NCBI GenBank assembly: GCA_014381855.1
Contig: JACNKV010000135.1
Location: 1 to 37,194, forward strand
Length of the DNA stretch: 37,194 bases
Direction: 5' to 3'
Origin: Fidelibacterota bacterium
Lineage (GTDB): Bacteria > Fidelibacterota > Marinisomatia > Marinisomatales > JACNKV01
Made by a program: the position numbers and the translations under genes. Numbering within the stretch: the first letter of the stretch is position 1; each line of letters begins with the position of its first letter. Shown here one piece after another: positions 24,857 through 35,650 of the stretch. Under the pieces are notes generated by a model. The model saw only the letters and a list, made by a program, of their open reading frames with translations, was not told the DNA's origin and did not search any database.

Positions 24857-26916
24857 ATATCTTTATCGAATACGCTATTTGGATTTATTTACTGCCCTTC
24901 GTAGCGTTCGTCATTAATATCTTTTTTGGAAAGAGACTTCCGCGACAGGGTGATTGGGTATCTGTTGGTGCTGTCTTGATTTCGCTTGCGTTATCCGTAG
25001 CGATGTTTGTTGGCATGCTGTTGAATTACGACCCGGACTTTACTCAGGAAATCTCCTTCTCATGGATAAGTCTCGGCTCCTTCAATGTTAGCCTTGGGTT
25101 CCTGGTTGATAATATCACCATCACAATGCTGTTGGTCGTTTCTTTGATCTCATCCATGAGCCATATCTTTTCATTAAAATACATGGAAGGCGACGTTAGA
25201 TATTCCAGGTATTATGCGTATTTGTCTCTATTTACCTTCAGTATGAATGGGATTGTTGTCGCAAATAATTTGATGCTGTTGTACATGAGTTGGGAATTGG
25301 TGGGGTTGAGTTCGTATCTACTGATTGGACATTGGTATGAGAAGAAATCCGCATCGGATGCAGGAATGAAAGCCTTTTTAACCAACCGCGTCGGAGATAT
25401 CGGGTTCTTTATTGGAATTATGCTCTTATTTACCGCCATCGGTTCGGTAGCCTACACCGATATTTTTGCCGGAGTTGCAAATGGAAAAGTCGTTGGGAGT
25501 TTTCTTGGACTGAGCATTTTGACGTGGGCAGGTATTGGATTGTTTATGGGAGCGATGGGGAAATCCGCACAATTCCCGCTTCATATTTGGCTGCCTGATG
25601 CCATGGAAGGTCCTACGCCGGTCTCTGCTCTAATGCATGCCGCAACGATGGTTGCCGCGGGTGTGTTTATGATGGTCAGATTATTCCCGATTATCTCTCC
25701 CGATGCTTTAATCTTTGTCGCATACATTGGTGGAATTACTGCAATATTTGCTTCCTTGATTGCCATTACCCAAAATGATATTAAAAAAGTCCTTGCGTAT
25801 TCTACGGTGAGTCAGCTTGGCTATATGATTATGTCAGTCGGAACCGGAGCATACGTAGCTGCCTTCTTTCATTTGATGATTCATGCCGCATTTAAAGCAA
25901 ATCTATTTTACGGTTCCGGTAGCGTTATTCATTCGATGCATCATGCACTTCACAAGAAACACGACCATGACACCGATCCGCAGGACATGCGTAATATGGG
26001 CGGTTTCAAAAATAAAATGCCGATTACGTATTGGTCGATGCTTGCCAGTACGTTGGCTATTTCCGGCATCCCACTCTTTTCCGGGTTCCTTTCCAAGGAT
26101 GCCATCCTCGCCGGAACTTTATCGTTTGCGTCTCATCATCCGCAGCACTTCTTATTACCGATATTTGGATTTGGAGCTGCATTGATTACGGCATTTTATA
26201 TGTTTCGGTTAATCTTTATGACATTCCATAATGAACCGAAACGCCCGGACTTGTATGAGGATATTCATGAATCACCGTTGGAAATGACATTCCCTCTGGT
26301 TTTGTTGGGTGCATTAAGTTTCTTCATTTTCTACACAATTCCATATTTTAATCCATTCTCGGATCAGGGTTGGTTTACGCAGATGATTCAAGCAAAAACA
26401 TCCTTGGTTGCCGGTGCTCCAACTGCTCATGAAATTGCGGACGGAATTCATCACAGTCACGTTACTGCAATGATACTCTCTCTTCTCGTGGCTGCAACCG
26501 GTATATTACTTGCGTGGCAAATGTATTATAAACGCAATTTGTCTGCCGAATCTTGGGCAAATAAAATGGGGGTGCTTTATAATCTGTCGCTAAATAAATT
26601 TTATGTAGATGAGCTTTATGAGCGATTTATCTACAACCCATTTTATAAACTGGCAGGAGCAGTGGCACATCTTGATTGGGATTTGTATGATAAATATGTC
26701 ATCGATGGCTTTGGAAAGGTGACAAATTGGATTTCAAAGATTAGTGGTATCACCGATTATGACGGCTTGGATCAAGGGATTGTAGATGGTTTTGGTCGCG
26801 TCGCACAGCAATTCGGATACCGACTGAAGGGGCTTCAAACAGGAAGGCTGCAGAATTATATCCTTTTCGCAGCAGTTGGGATGCTCCTCATTATTATTAT
26901 TCAAACAATAATTTGA
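24853..26916 (+). CDS. nuoL: NADH-quinone oxidoreductase subunit L
   Basis: 687 residues, the largest antiporter-like proton-pumping subunit. E148 (MSWELVGLSSYLLIGHW) and K237 (GAMGKSAQFPLHIWLPDAM) form the central charged pair, and H262 lies in MHAATMVAAGV. A second lysine follows in HAAFKANLFYG. The extended C-terminal part (residues about 540-687) holds the long lateral helix and its anchor. It is separated from nuoM by 29 bases containing a good ribosome binding site (AAGGA), one of the few gaps in the cluster. Confidence 0.97.
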   Translation: MNIFIEYAIWIYLLPFVAFVINIFFGKRLPRQGDWVSVGAVLISLALSVAMFVGMLLNYDPDFTQEISFSWISLGSFNVSLGFLVDNITITMLLVVSLISSMSHIFSLKYMEGDVRYSRYYAYLSLFTFSMNGIVVANNLMLLYMSWELVGLSSYLLIGHWYEKKSASDAGMKAFLTNRVGDIGFFIGIMLLFTAIGSVAYTDIFAGVANGKVVGSFLGLSILTWAGIGLFMGAMGKSAQFPLHIWLPDAMEGPTPVSALMHAATMVAAGVFMMVRLFPIISPDALIFVAYIGGITAIFASLIAITQNDIKKVLAYSTVSQLGYMIMSVGTGAYVAAFFHLMIHAAFKANLFYGSGSVIHSMHHALHKKHDHDTDPQDMRNMGGFKNKMPITYWSMLASTLAISGIPLFSGFLSKDAILAGTLSFASHHPQHFLLPIFGFGAALITAFYMFRLIFMTFHNEPKRPDLYEDIHESPLEMTFPLVLLGALSFFIFYTIPYFNPFSDQGWFTQMIQAKTSLVAGAPTAHEIADGIHHSHVTAMILSLLVAATGILLAWQMYYKRNLSAESWANKMGVLYNLSLNKFYVDELYERFIYNPFYKLAGAVAHLDWDLYDKYVIDGFGKVTNWISKISGITDYDGLDQGIVDGFGRVAQQFGYRLKGLQTGRLQNYILFAAVGMLLIIIIQTII

Positions 26917-26945
26917 AACAGGATAAAGGTTTTTAAGGAAATATT

Positions 26946-28493
26946 ATGGTAGCAAATATTCTAAGCTGGATCGTTTGGCTTCCCGTTGTTGGGTTAGTGG
27001 CGATTCTGTTCATACCAAGAGAAAAGAAAGATGTAATCAAAATTATCGCTGCGGTTGCGACCGGGTTGCAACTTTGGATGGCAATTATGCTGTGGCTCAA
27101 TTTTGACAGCAGTAGCGGTTCATTTCAATTTATGGAACGTGCGGAATGGATTCCGTCATTCAATATTTCGTACGCACTTGGGGTCGATGGGCTGAGTCTT
27201 CCAATGGTAATCTTGACCGCATTATTGTCGTTTCTGGCGATTTTTGTCAGCTGGAATACGGACAAAGCTATCAAAGGATACTTTGCGCTTTTCCTCCTTT
27301 TGGATACAGGAATGATGGGCGTTTTTGTCTCACTGGACTTCTTCCTGTTTTATGTCTTTTGGGAAGTAATGCTCTTGCCGATGTACTTTTTGATTGGGAT
27401 GTGGGGCGGACCGCAAAAGGAATACGCCGCCATCAAGTTTTTCCTGTACACCTTGGTCGGGTCGGTGTTGATGCTGATTGCGATTCTGGCACTTTACTTT
27501 ACGTGTGGAAACACATTTGATATGATTCTTCTTATGGAGAGAGCACCGCAGGCTCTGGATGGTGTCTTATGGTGGGGAATGAGCGCTATCAAGGTTATTT
27601 GGGTTATGTTATTCATAGGATTTGCAATTAAAGTCCCGGTGTTCCCGTTTCATACATGGCTTCCGTTGGCACATGTGGAAGCCCCGACAGCAATCTCTGT
27701 TATTCTTGCAGGCGTATTGCTGAAGCTTGGTTTGTACGGAATGCTCAGAGTCAACTACACGATGCTGCCAGATGCCGTATTTTGGTTTGCCGGCTCTTTG
27801 GCGGTATTAGGACTAATTAATGTTATTTGGGGGGCGTTGTGTGCGATGGCACAGACCGATTTGAAAAAGCTTGTTGCGTATTCCAGTATAAATCACATGG
27901 GATATGCCTTAATTGGGATGGCTGCTGTCATTGGGGCGTCCGCAATGCACGGTCAGGATTATACAGCCGCACAGGCAGGACTTAGCGGAGCTGTCTTTCA
28001 AATGTTCAACCACGGAACTATTTCTGCCATGCTCTTTATTTTAGTTGGTGTTATCTACGAAAGAGCTCACCATCGGAATATTGATGGATTTGGAGGAATC
28101 GCAAAACAGATGCCGGTGTATGCAGGTGTTTCGATGGTCGCGTTTTTCGGGGGGCTCGGTTTACCGGGGCTGTCCGGTTTTGTGAGTGAGTTCCTGTGCT
28201 TTATCGGGGCATTCCCTATTTTCAAAGCGATTGTCATTATCTCAACCATTGGAATTCTGTTAAATGCGGCGTACTTCCTGTCAGCTTACAAACGAATATT
28301 TTTTGGAGAGCTAAACGAAAAATACGCCACGTTGCCTGATATTAACGGCAGAGAATTATTTACGGTTATTCCGTTAGCAATCATCACATTTTTTCTCGGG
28401 GTTTACCCAAAACCATTTTTGGACATTATCCGGGAGACGATGAACGTATTGATTGATAAAGTCGTCCTCATTGGCAGTATCGCCGGAATGTAA
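26946..28493 (+). CDS. nuoM: NADH-quinone oxidoreductase subunit M
   Basis: 515 residues, 14 predicted membrane helices, antiporter-like proton-pumping subunit. The key residues are E140 (FYVFWEVMLLPMYFLIGMWG), K229 (FAIKVPVFPFHTWLP) and K260. HVEAPTAISVILAGVLLKLG and YSSINHMGYALIG are family signatures. It ends 2 bases before nuoN. Confidence 0.97.
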   Translation: MVANILSWIVWLPVVGLVAILFIPREKKDVIKIIAAVATGLQLWMAIMLWLNFDSSSGSFQFMERAEWIPSFNISYALGVDGLSLPMVILTALLSFLAIFVSWNTDKAIKGYFALFLLLDTGMMGVFVSLDFFLFYVFWEVMLLPMYFLIGMWGGPQKEYAAIKFFLYTLVGSVLMLIAILALYFTCGNTFDMILLMERAPQALDGVLWWGMSAIKVIWVMLFIGFAIKVPVFPFHTWLPLAHVEAPTAISVILAGVLLKLGLYGMLRVNYTMLPDAVFWFAGSLAVLGLINVIWGALCAMAQTDLKKLVAYSSINHMGYALIGMAAVIGASAMHGQDYTAAQAGLSGAVFQMFNHGTISAMLFILVGVIYERAHHRNIDGFGGIAKQMPVYAGVSMVAFFGGLGLPGLSGFVSEFLCFIGAFPIFKAIVIISTIGILLNAAYFLSAYKRIFFGELNEKYATLPDINGRELFTVIPLAIITFFLGVYPKPFLDIIRETMNVLIDKVVLIGSIAGM

Positions 28494-28495
28494 AC

Positions 28496-29986
28496 ATGAG
28501 TAACCTTCAAAGTATCGCTTTTTATTGGCCAGAACTCATTCTGGTTGCCACGATTCTGACGGCGATTATCTACGATTTGTTTACCAGAGATGATTCGCAC
28601 CGAGTTGGTATTTGGGTGTTGATAGGATTGATTCTTGCCCAAACAATCGCTTATTTAACAGGAAACGGTACCATAACCACTTTGTTTATGGACACGCTGG
28701 CATTTGACCCGTTTGCAAGTTTCTTCAAGACACTGGTGACGATTGCGACAGTTTTTGTTATTTTGGTGAGTCGTGAAAATGATGAACTAAAAGGATATCG
28801 AACAGGAGAATATTACATTTTAATCGCCATAATGGCATTTGGGATGTATCTCATGGTTTCGTCCATTGATTTAATCATGGTATACTTATCCATTGAAGTG
28901 GTGTCTATTTCATCGTTCATCCTTGCCGGTTACTTGAAAAACAGCCTTCGCTCGAATGAATCATCATTGAAGTATGTGATTTATGGTGCATTCTCGTCCG
29001 GGCTGATGCTTTTCGGATTGAGCATTATTTTTGGGCTCACCGGTTCAACAAAGTTTTCTGAGATTCAAACTGCTATTGGTCAGTTGTCCGGAGCAGCGGA
29101 TCTTGCATTAATGTTAGCCTCTGCACTTATTTTAGCCGGGTTTGGCTACAAAATATCCGCTGTCCCATTTCACTTCTGGACACCGGATGTTTATGAAGGT
29201 GCTCCGACACCGATTACGGCCTATTTATCCGTGGCGCCAAAAGCAGCAGGATTTGCACTTCTTATTCGATTTTTTCACAACGTGTTTTCCGATGGTGGGC
29301 TTTTAGTCCCTGCACAATGGCTGAGTGCGACTGAATTGCCATGGCCTCAGCTCATCGCCGTGTTAGCCGTGATTACAATGACATTAGGAAATCTGGTGGC
29401 TATTCAGCAATCCAGTGTAAAACGAATGTTGGCGTATTCCAGCATCGCTCATGCGGGATATATGCTCATGGCAGTCCCCATGTTATCAAAAGAAGGCGTA
29501 TACTCCATTCTGTTGTATCTTGTGATGTATATGTTTATGAACCTCGGAGCGTTTTTTGTGGTCATGACTGTACGGAACCGCATCGGTGGTGAGCAGCTGG
29601 ATGATTTCCGTGGGTTGGGATGGAAAATGCCATTTGTGGGCGTCGTGATGACCGTATTCATGTTATCGCTAACCGGCATTCCGCCAACTGCCGGATTTAT
29701 TGGAAAATTTTATGTTTTTGCTGCCGTTATTAAAGCCGGATCATCATTCTACTGGTTGGTCTTTGCAGGTGCGATAAATAGTGTATTATCACTCTATTAT
29801 TATATGCGCGTGGTTAAATCCATGTATTTTTCCGGCAAGTCACAAGAGATATTAACATACCCGGGAAAACTACTTACGCTCCTGCTTATTTGTCTGGTTG
29901 TGCCGACGATTGTATTCGGTATTTATTGGGCACCCGTTGCAGATTGGGTACGAAATTCACTGATGTTTTTCACGCAAATTCACTAA
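28496..29986 (+). CDS. nuoN: NADH-quinone oxidoreductase subunit N
   Basis: 496 residues, 14 membrane helices, the third antiporter-like subunit. It has E134 (YLSIEVVSISSFILAGY) and K219 in GYKISAVPFHFWTPDVYEG, then APTPITAYLSVAPKAAGFAL and YSSIAHAGYMLMAV. It is the last nuo gene; nqrA follows after only 19 bases, with no room for a terminator. No nuoE, nuoF or nuoG occurs anywhere in the window. Confidence 0.96.
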   Translation: MSNLQSIAFYWPELILVATILTAIIYDLFTRDDSHRVGIWVLIGLILAQTIAYLTGNGTITTLFMDTLAFDPFASFFKTLVTIATVFVILVSRENDELKGYRTGEYYILIAIMAFGMYLMVSSIDLIMVYLSIEVVSISSFILAGYLKNSLRSNESSLKYVIYGAFSSGLMLFGLSIIFGLTGSTKFSEIQTAIGQLSGAADLALMLASALILAGFGYKISAVPFHFWTPDVYEGAPTPITAYLSVAPKAAGFALLIRFFHNVFSDGGLLVPAQWLSATELPWPQLIAVLAVITMTLGNLVAIQQSSVKRMLAYSSIAHAGYMLMAVPMLSKEGVYSILLYLVMYMFMNLGAFFVVMTVRNRIGGEQLDDFRGLGWKMPFVGVVMTVFMLSLTGIPPTAGFIGKFYVFAAVIKAGSSFYWLVFAGAINSVLSLYYYMRVVKSMYFSGKSQEILTYPGKLLTLLLICLVVPTIVFGIYWAPVADWVRNSLMFFTQIH

Positions 29987-30005
29987 TTAAATAGTACATA
30001 ATCAA

Positions 30006-31349
30006 ATGTCTGATATTCGATTAAAAAAAGGACATGATATACGCATTGCCGGAGTTCCGTCGAAAGAATTGGTTTCCGGTACTTCGTCGACATCTATTGC
30101 CCTGATTCCTATTGAGTTTCCTTCTGTTAAGCCGAAACTCCTTGTCAAAGAAGGAGACGCCGTTACTATCGGTACTCCGCTTTTCTTTGATAAAGTTCAT
30201 CCAGAAATAAAGTTTGCGTCTCCGGGCGGTGGAACAATCCAAAAGATTCAGTTTGGAGCTCGCCGTAAAATAGAACGCATCATTATTGCCCTCGATAAAG
30301 AGGAGTCTGCTTTAACTACGGAAATATTTACGAATAACTCATTGGTTTCTCTTGGAAAAGAGAAAGTTATTGAAACTATTTTAAGTGCTAATCTTTGGCA
30401 TTTAATTCGGCAGCGCCCGTTTAATAAAATTGCCTGCCCTGAGGATAATCCAAAAGCAATTTTTGTTTCAGGATTGAATACCGCTCCGCTTAGTGTTGAT
30501 CTTGAATTAGCATTAAAAGGAAAGGAAAAAGAATTTCAGTCAGGGTTAGATGTGCTGACGAATCTGACAGATGGAAAAACACATTTGACGTTGCCAAAAT
30601 CTTCGATATTAGCCGGGATGAAAAATGTAGACATTCATACGATATCCGGAGCGCATCCTGCCGGAAATGTCGGAATCCAAATTCACCATATTGATCCGAT
30701 TAATCCGCACGAAGTTGTATGGACGGTCTCAGCACAACATGTTGTAACCATCGGGAAACTATTTTTATCCGGTGTTTATGACCCGTCGATTGTCGTAAGT
30801 GTTGGTGGACCTTCTGTCACTTCTCCTGAGCACATATCAACTCGGGTTGGCGCACCGTTTACAGGTTTGCTTGAGAATAGAATCGAAGAGGGTAAACACC
30901 GGATTATCCATGGAGATGTACTTACCGGGCAGAAAGCCAGTATGCGGTATTATCTTGGATCTTATGATACGACATTGTCTGTAATCCCAATAAGCTATGA
31001 ACGTCCTGTCCTTGGTTGGATTCGTCCGGGAACCAGTAAAAATGCGTATAGCTTGACGAAGACCTTCTTATCATTTGGTAAGTCTTTGTTCAATTTTTCT
31101 ACGTTGCAAAATGGTGCTGAAAGAGGGCTGGTTCCGTTTGAGGTATGGGAAGATATGCTTCCCATGGACATTTTACCAAACCCGTTGTATAGAAGTATTT
31201 TAGCAAAAGATGTTGAGGAAATGGAAAAATTAGGTATTTACGAATGTGATCCGGAAGATTTTGCGCTTTGCTCATTTGCTTGTCCCAGTAAAATAGATGT
31301 TGGAAACGCCATTAAACAGGGATTGGAACTCATGGAGAAGGAAGGGTGA
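30006..31349 (+). CDS. nqrA: Na+-translocating NADH:quinone oxidoreductase subunit A
   Basis: 447 residues, the peripheral quinone-interacting subunit of Nqr. The barrel-sandwich N-terminus has KGHDIRIAGVPSKELV and VKEGDAVTIGTPLFFDK. FVSGLNTAPLSVDLELAL, ISGAHPAGNVGIQIHHIDPI, NPHEVVWTVSAQHV and VSVGGPSV are the conserved core. No redox cofactor is bound. It starts 19 bases after nuoN with no clear ribosome binding site, so expression may depend on read-through from nuo. Confidence 0.95.
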   Translation: MSDIRLKKGHDIRIAGVPSKELVSGTSSTSIALIPIEFPSVKPKLLVKEGDAVTIGTPLFFDKVHPEIKFASPGGGTIQKIQFGARRKIERIIIALDKEESALTTEIFTNNSLVSLGKEKVIETILSANLWHLIRQRPFNKIACPEDNPKAIFVSGLNTAPLSVDLELALKGKEKEFQSGLDVLTNLTDGKTHLTLPKSSILAGMKNVDIHTISGAHPAGNVGIQIHHIDPINPHEVVWTVSAQHVVTIGKLFLSGVYDPSIVVSVGGPSVTSPEHISTRVGAPFTGLLENRIEEGKHRIIHGDVLTGQKASMRYYLGSYDTTLSVIPISYERPVLGWIRPGTSKNAYSLTKTFLSFGKSLFNFSTLQNGAERGLVPFEVWEDMLPMDILPNPLYRSILAKDVEEMEKLGIYECDPEDFALCSFACPSKIDVGNAIKQGLELMEKEG

Positions 31350-31353
31350 TGCA

Positions 31354-32508
31354 ATGAAATTCCTTAAAAAATATTTTGAGAAAGGCGGAAAACTGGAATA
31401 TTTTTTTCCGATTTTTGAAATGGTTGATACCATTTTATTTGCCACAGATAAACAAACAAAATCCGGACCGCATATTCGAGACAATATTGATCTGAAACGT
31501 GCCATGACCATGGTTATAATTGCTCTGATTCCGGCAGTCATTTTTGGCATAATTAACACCGGGTATCAGCAGGCGCAGGCACTTGGCATTGAGCGTGGCT
31601 GGATTGACAATCTTTTTGTCGGCATGGGATACTTTCTTCCCATCCTGATAGTGTCATACGCAGCCGGCGGGTTTTGGGAGATCCTCTTTGCGCTAGTGCG
31701 AAAGCACGAAGTGGATGAGGGATTTTTCGTCACCGGCTTATTAATTCCGCTGATTGTGCCGGCTACGATTCCGCTTTGGCAAGTTGCGGTTGCAACATCA
31801 TTCGGAGTTGTTATCGGTAAAATGATTTTTGGCGGGACAGGGATGAACATCTTCAACCCCGCATTGACTGCCCGTGCTTTTTTATTTTTTTCCTATCCCG
31901 GGAATATTTCCGGAGATTTGGTTTGGATTGCCGGCGCAGACGGATATTCCGGAGCGACAGCATTATCGGTGTCTGCTTCACAAGAAGGCGCAAATGCAGT
32001 ATCACTATTGACTGAAATGACCCAGTTCGATTATTCATGGTGGAACCTTTTCATGGGATGGGTTCCCGGTTCTATCGGTGAGACAAGTGCTCTCATGATT
32101 TTGATTGGAGCTGCATTTTTGATTGTAACAAAGATAGGTTCATGGCGAATTATGACAGGATCTGTTATTGGATTAGTCGGAACCAGCTTATTGACGAATA
32201 TGTTTTCTGATTATTCAACCAACACCATGCTGAGTTTAACACCGCATTATCATTTGGTGATGGGCGGGTTTTTATTCGGAACCGTATTTATGGCAACCGA
32301 TCCGGTTACTGCGGCGTTTACGAATCGCGGTCGCTGGATTTACGGAATCATGATTGGATTGTTGACGGTGGTAATTCGCTCAGCCAATCCGGCTTATCCG
32401 GAGGGAACTATGTTGGCTATTTTACTTATGAATGCGTTTTCTCCGTTGATTGACCACTTCGTCGTTCAAGGTAATATCAAAAGGAGGGTTGCCCGTTATG
32501 CGAAGTAA
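31354..32508 (+). CDS. nqrB: Na+-translocating NADH:quinone oxidoreductase subunit B
   Basis: 384 residues, about ten membrane helices; it holds the sodium channel, riboflavin and a covalently bound FMN. The FMN attachment threonine is T202 in SGATALS, the substrate of ApbE. FLKKYFEKGGKLEYFFPIFE is the conserved cytosolic N-terminus and GGTGMNIFNPALTARAFLFF is a membrane signature. The ATG at 31354, behind AAGGG and four bases after the nqrA stop, is the start; an in-frame ATG inside nqrA at 31297 is spurious. It overlaps nqrC by 11 bases. Confidence 0.95.
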   Translation: MKFLKKYFEKGGKLEYFFPIFEMVDTILFATDKQTKSGPHIRDNIDLKRAMTMVIIALIPAVIFGIINTGYQQAQALGIERGWIDNLFVGMGYFLPILIVSYAAGGFWEILFALVRKHEVDEGFFVTGLLIPLIVPATIPLWQVAVATSFGVVIGKMIFGGTGMNIFNPALTARAFLFFSYPGNISGDLVWIAGADGYSGATALSVSASQEGANAVSLLTEMTQFDYSWWNLFMGWVPGSIGETSALMILIGAAFLIVTKIGSWRIMTGSVIGLVGTSLLTNMFSDYSTNTMLSLTPHYHLVMGGFLFGTVFMATDPVTAAFTNRGRWIYGIMIGLLTVVIRSANPAYPEGTMLAILLMNAFSPLIDHFVVQGNIKRRVARYAK

Positions 32509-33178
32509 CCTTTACGTGATATCTTTCATGTCCGCTATTACGGTCGTGCTGGGCTTATTGTTGTCGGTGGCGGCAACATCGTTGGCTGAACGTCAGGAAA
32601 TGAATGTCCAGATTGACATGAAAAAGAACATTTTAAGCTCACTGAATATTCCCGAAGATGCATCTGCTAAATTAACCGGTGATGAAATTCAAACTTTATT
32701 TGAGGAAAGAATCGAAGAATTATCCATTGACGAAAAAGGAAATATTGTTACCGATGGTGCCTATTCTGTGTTTAAGAAAAAGAGCGCAGAAGGTGCGGGA
32801 GGCTATGCAATTCCGGTGAGCGGTAAAGGCTTATGGTCAACTGTGTACGGTTATCTCGCCATTGAGCCGGACGGTGAAACGGTGAAAGGGATTACCTTTT
32901 ACAAACATGGTGAAACTCCGGGACTTGGTGGTGAAATCGACAAAGAGTGGTTTACCTCAAGTTTCGTCGGGAAGAAAATTGTGGATGTGACAGGTAATCC
33001 GGTGGCATTAGAAATTATTAAAGGAATAGTATTGCCAACGGACTCAGAAGCTTTCCATCGTGTAGATGGAATTTCAGGAGCGACGCTGACCTGCAAAGGG
33101 GTGAATCAGTTCTTAGCAAAGGATTTAGCAATCTACGAACCGTTCTTTAAAAACATTAGATATGAGGGAGGCAAGTAA
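32498..33178 (+). CDS. nqrC: Na+-translocating NADH:quinone oxidoreductase subunit C
   Basis: 226 residues, a single N-terminal membrane helix ([20 protein letters not shown]) and a periplasmic FMN domain. The covalent FMN site is T198 in [31 protein letters not shown] and [15 protein letters not shown] are other family blocks. The ATG at 32498 is preceded by AAGGAGGG inside the end of nqrB; the longer in-frame ATG at 32450 has no such signal. ApbE, encoded downstream, would attach the FMN. Confidence 0.95.
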   Translation: MRSNLYVISFMSAITVVLGLLLSVAATSLAERQEMNVQIDMKKNILSSLNIPEDASAKLTGDEIQTLFEERIEELSIDEKGNIVTDGAYSVFKKKSAEGAGGYAIPVSGKGLWSTVYGYLAIEPDGETVKGITFYKHGETPGLGGEIDKEWFTSSFVGKKIVDVTGNPVALEIIKGIVLPTDSEAFHRVDGISGATLTCKGVNQFLAKDLAIYEPFFKNIRYEGGK

Positions 33179-33804
33179 TGAGTTTGTTAAGTAAAAAATC
33201 ACAGCAAGTTCTTGTAGATCCTTTGGTTCATAATAATCCGATCTCATCGCAGATTTTAGGAATTTGCTCCGCACTTGCTGTAACTGTAAAAATGGACACG
33301 GCGGTTGTGATGACTTTGGCGGTTATGTTTGTTCTGTCGCTTTCAAATACCGTTATTTCGCTATTGAGAAACTATATTCCGGGCAGAGTTCGAATTATCG
33401 TACAATTAACAGTGATAGCCTCGTTAGTTATTTTTGCAGATCAAATTCTGCGTGCCTATATGTATGACATCAGCAAGCAGCTTTCTGTGTTTGTCGGACT
33501 GATTATAACTAATTGTATTGTGATGGGACGAGCGGAAGCCTTTGCTATGCAAAACACACCCGGTAAATCATTTCTTGACGGACTTGGTAATGCGTTAGGA
33601 TACGGCTCGATTCTGATATTAGTGTCATTCTTTAGAGAACTACTTGGTAGTGGGTCGGTGCTTGGATTTCAAATGGTTCCACAGGCATTCTATGATTTGG
33701 GATATCTTAATGTTGGTTTGATGGTTCTGTCTCCCGGCGCGTTTATCATCCTTGGGCTGATTATTTGGGTGCAGCGTACAGTTATTAAGTTTGAGGAGGT
33801 GTAG
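33178..33804 (+). CDS. nqrD: Na+-translocating NADH:quinone oxidoreductase subunit D
   Basis: 208 residues with six membrane helices in an inverted repeat arrangement shared with NqrE. C30 (LGICSALAV) and C113 ([14 protein letters not shown]) are two of the four ligands of the intramembrane iron centre at the NqrD/NqrE interface. It starts directly at the end of nqrC (1-base overlap). GAGGAGG near its end is the ribosome binding site of nqrE. Confidence 0.96.
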   Translation: MSLLSKKSQQVLVDPLVHNNPISSQILGICSALAVTVKMDTAVVMTLAVMFVLSLSNTVISLLRNYIPGRVRIIVQLTVIASLVIFADQILRAYMYDISKQLSVFVGLIITNCIVMGRAEAFAMQNTPGKSFLDGLGNALGYGSILILVSFFRELLGSGSVLGFQMVPQAFYDLGYLNVGLMVLSPGAFIILGLIIWVQRTVIKFEEV

Positions 33805-33805
33805 A

Positions 33806-34417
33806 ATGTTTGAACATTATTTATCACTCGCGATAAAATCAATATTCGTTGAAAACATCCTCTTGGCATATTTCCTTGGGATGTGTTCATTCCTCGCAAT
33901 CTCGAAAAAAGTGGAAACGTCGATCGGATTAGGAATTGCCGTCGTTTTTGTTTTGACTATCACTGCTCCGGTAAACTGGGCATTGCATCATTTCTTCCTA
34001 GAAAAAGGTGCGTTATCTTGGGCGGGAATGCCAACCAGCGACTTAAGTTACTTGAATTTTATTGCGTTTATTGCGGTTATTGCTGCGATGGTTCAATTAG
34101 TCGAAATGACTTTAGATCGTTTTCTACCGGTTCTCTATCAAGCACTTGGAATATTCCTTCCGCTTATCGCGGTGAACTGTGCCATCCTTGGAGGGTCGCT
34201 CCTTTTAGTTGAGCGACAATATACATTTGGTGAGTCGGTAGTATTTGGGTTTGGTTCGGGCATCGGCTTTTTTCTTGCCATTGCTTCGATGGCGGCGATA
34301 CGTCACAAACTCCGTTATTCAAACGTTCCACCCGGATTAAAAGGATTAGGGATTGCGATGTTATTGACCGGGTTATTATCCATGGCATTTATGGCCTTTT
34401 CAGGCATTGATTTATAG
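33806..34417 (+). CDS. nqrE: Na+-translocating NADH:quinone oxidoreductase subunit E
   Basis: 203 residues, a paralogue of NqrD with six membrane helices. C27 ([10 protein letters not shown]) and C125 (AVNCAILGG) supply the other two ligands of the iron centre. [13 protein letters not shown] and [20 protein letters not shown] are family signatures. The start is the ATG at 33806, behind a perfect GAGGAGG; an in-frame ATG at 33791 within nqrD adds five unrelated residues. Confidence 0.96.
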   Translation: MFEHYLSLAIKSIFVENILLAYFLGMCSFLAISKKVETSIGLGIAVVFVLTITAPVNWALHHFFLEKGALSWAGMPTSDLSYLNFIAFIAVIAAMVQLVEMTLDRFLPVLYQALGIFLPLIAVNCAILGGSLLLVERQYTFGESVVFGFGSGIGFFLAIASMAAIRHKLRYSNVPPGLKGLGIAMLLTGLLSMAFMAFSGIDL

Positions 34418-34429
34418 GAGAGTGATAAA

Positions 34430-35650
34430 ATGATTACGGCGCTAACAGGAGTGATATTTTTTACAGCACTCATTCTCATTTTAGTTTTACTTTTGAATTT
34501 TGCAGAAAGCAAACTTTTGCCTAAGGGCGACATGAAAATTGAGATCAATGATGACCCCGAAAAGTCATTAAAAGTTCGGCCGGGTGGCACACTTCTTCAA
34601 AGTCTTGCTGCCAATGAGATATTTATTCCATCCGCTTGCGGTGGCGGCGGAACATGTGCGATGTGCACCTGCCAAGTTGTTGAAGGCGGCGGAGATATCC
34701 TTCCGACTGAAACCGGACATATCAGCAGAGCAAAAGCCAAAGATAATTGGCGTCTTGCCTGTCAGGTGAAAATCAAAAATGATATAAAAATCAAAATACC
34801 TGATGAGATATTTAACATCCAGAAATGGGAATGCACGGTACGATCTAACGGTAATGTTGCCACCTTTATCAAAGAATTGATTTTGGAACTCCCTGAAGGT
34901 GAAAATCTGGACTTTCGTGCCGGTGGATATATCCAGATTGACATTCCGGAATATAAACTGGATTACAGTGAATTTGATATTGAGGAAGAGTACCGTCCGG
35001 ATTGGGATAAATTTAATCTGTGGAAATTCCATGCGGTAAATGACGAACCAGTATTCAGAGCATATTCCATGGCAAATCATCCCGCGGAAGGGAATATCGT
35101 GATGCTGAATGTCAGGATTGCCTCGCCACCACCAAACGTTCCCGATGCACCTCCGGGGATTGCCTCTTCGTTCATCTTCAATCTTAAGCCGGGTGACAAA
35201 GTAATGGTGTCGGGTCCGTATGGAGAATTCTTTGCCAAAGAAACCGAACGGGAGATGCTGTACATCGGCGGCGGTGCAGGAATGGCACCCATGCGGAGTC
35301 ATATTTTCGATCTGCTCAAAACGAAACGGACGAGTAGAAATGTATCATTTTGGTATGGAGCTCGTTCTTTACGTGAAATGTTTTACGACGATGAGTTCAA
35401 AGCCTTAGAAGAAGAATTTCCTAACTTTTCTTACAATGTGGCGCTGTCAGAACCAATGCCGGAGGATAATTGGGAAGGTCCCGTTGGATTTATTCATCAG
35501 GTAATTCATGATGAATATTTGAAGAATCACGATGACCCGACCGAGATTGAATATTATATGTGCGGTCCACCCATGATGATCGATGCGGTCGATAAAATGC
35601 TTTATGACCTGGGTGTTGAACCGGAGATGGTCGATTACGATAAGTTTTAA
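34430..35650 (+). CDS. nqrF: Na+-translocating NADH:quinone oxidoreductase subunit F
   Basis: 406 residues, the NADH-oxidising entry subunit. One N-terminal membrane helix (residues 3-24) is followed by a [2Fe-2S] domain with C70, C76, C79 and C111 ([12 protein letters not shown] and RLACQ), then an FAD domain ([10 protein letters not shown]) and an NADH domain ([39 protein letters not shown]) ending in DYDKF. All cofactor sites are complete, so this Nqr should be active. An extra Cys at 81 lies within the cluster loop. AGGAGAG precedes the ATG. Confidence 0.97.
   Translation: MITALTGVIFFTALILILVLLLNFAESKLLPKGDMKIEINDDPEKSLKVRPGGTLLQSLAANEIFIPSACGGGGTCAMCTCQVVEGGGDILPTETGHISRAKAKDNWRLACQVKIKNDIKIKIPDEIFNIQKWECTVRSNGNVATFIKELILELPEGENLDFRAGGYIQIDIPEYKLDYSEFDIEEEYRPDWDKFNLWKFHAVNDEPVFRAYSMANHPAEGNIVMLNVRIASPPPNVPDAPPGIASSFIFNLKPGDKVMVSGPYGEFFAKETEREMLYIGGGAGMAPMRSHIFDLLKTKRTSRNVSFWYGARSLREMFYDDEFKALEEEFPNFSYNVALSEPMPEDNWEGPVGFIHQVIHDEYLKNHDDPTEIEYYMCGPPMMIDAVDKMLYDLGVEPEMVDYDKF

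Noticed and set aside
34568..35302. A 244-codon open frame on the - strand opposite nqrF
   Set aside because: It is fully antisense to a gene whose every cofactor motif is intact, its translation has no recognisable domain and is rich in unlikely His/Phe/Cys runs, and there is no start signal. It is a codon-bias shadow.
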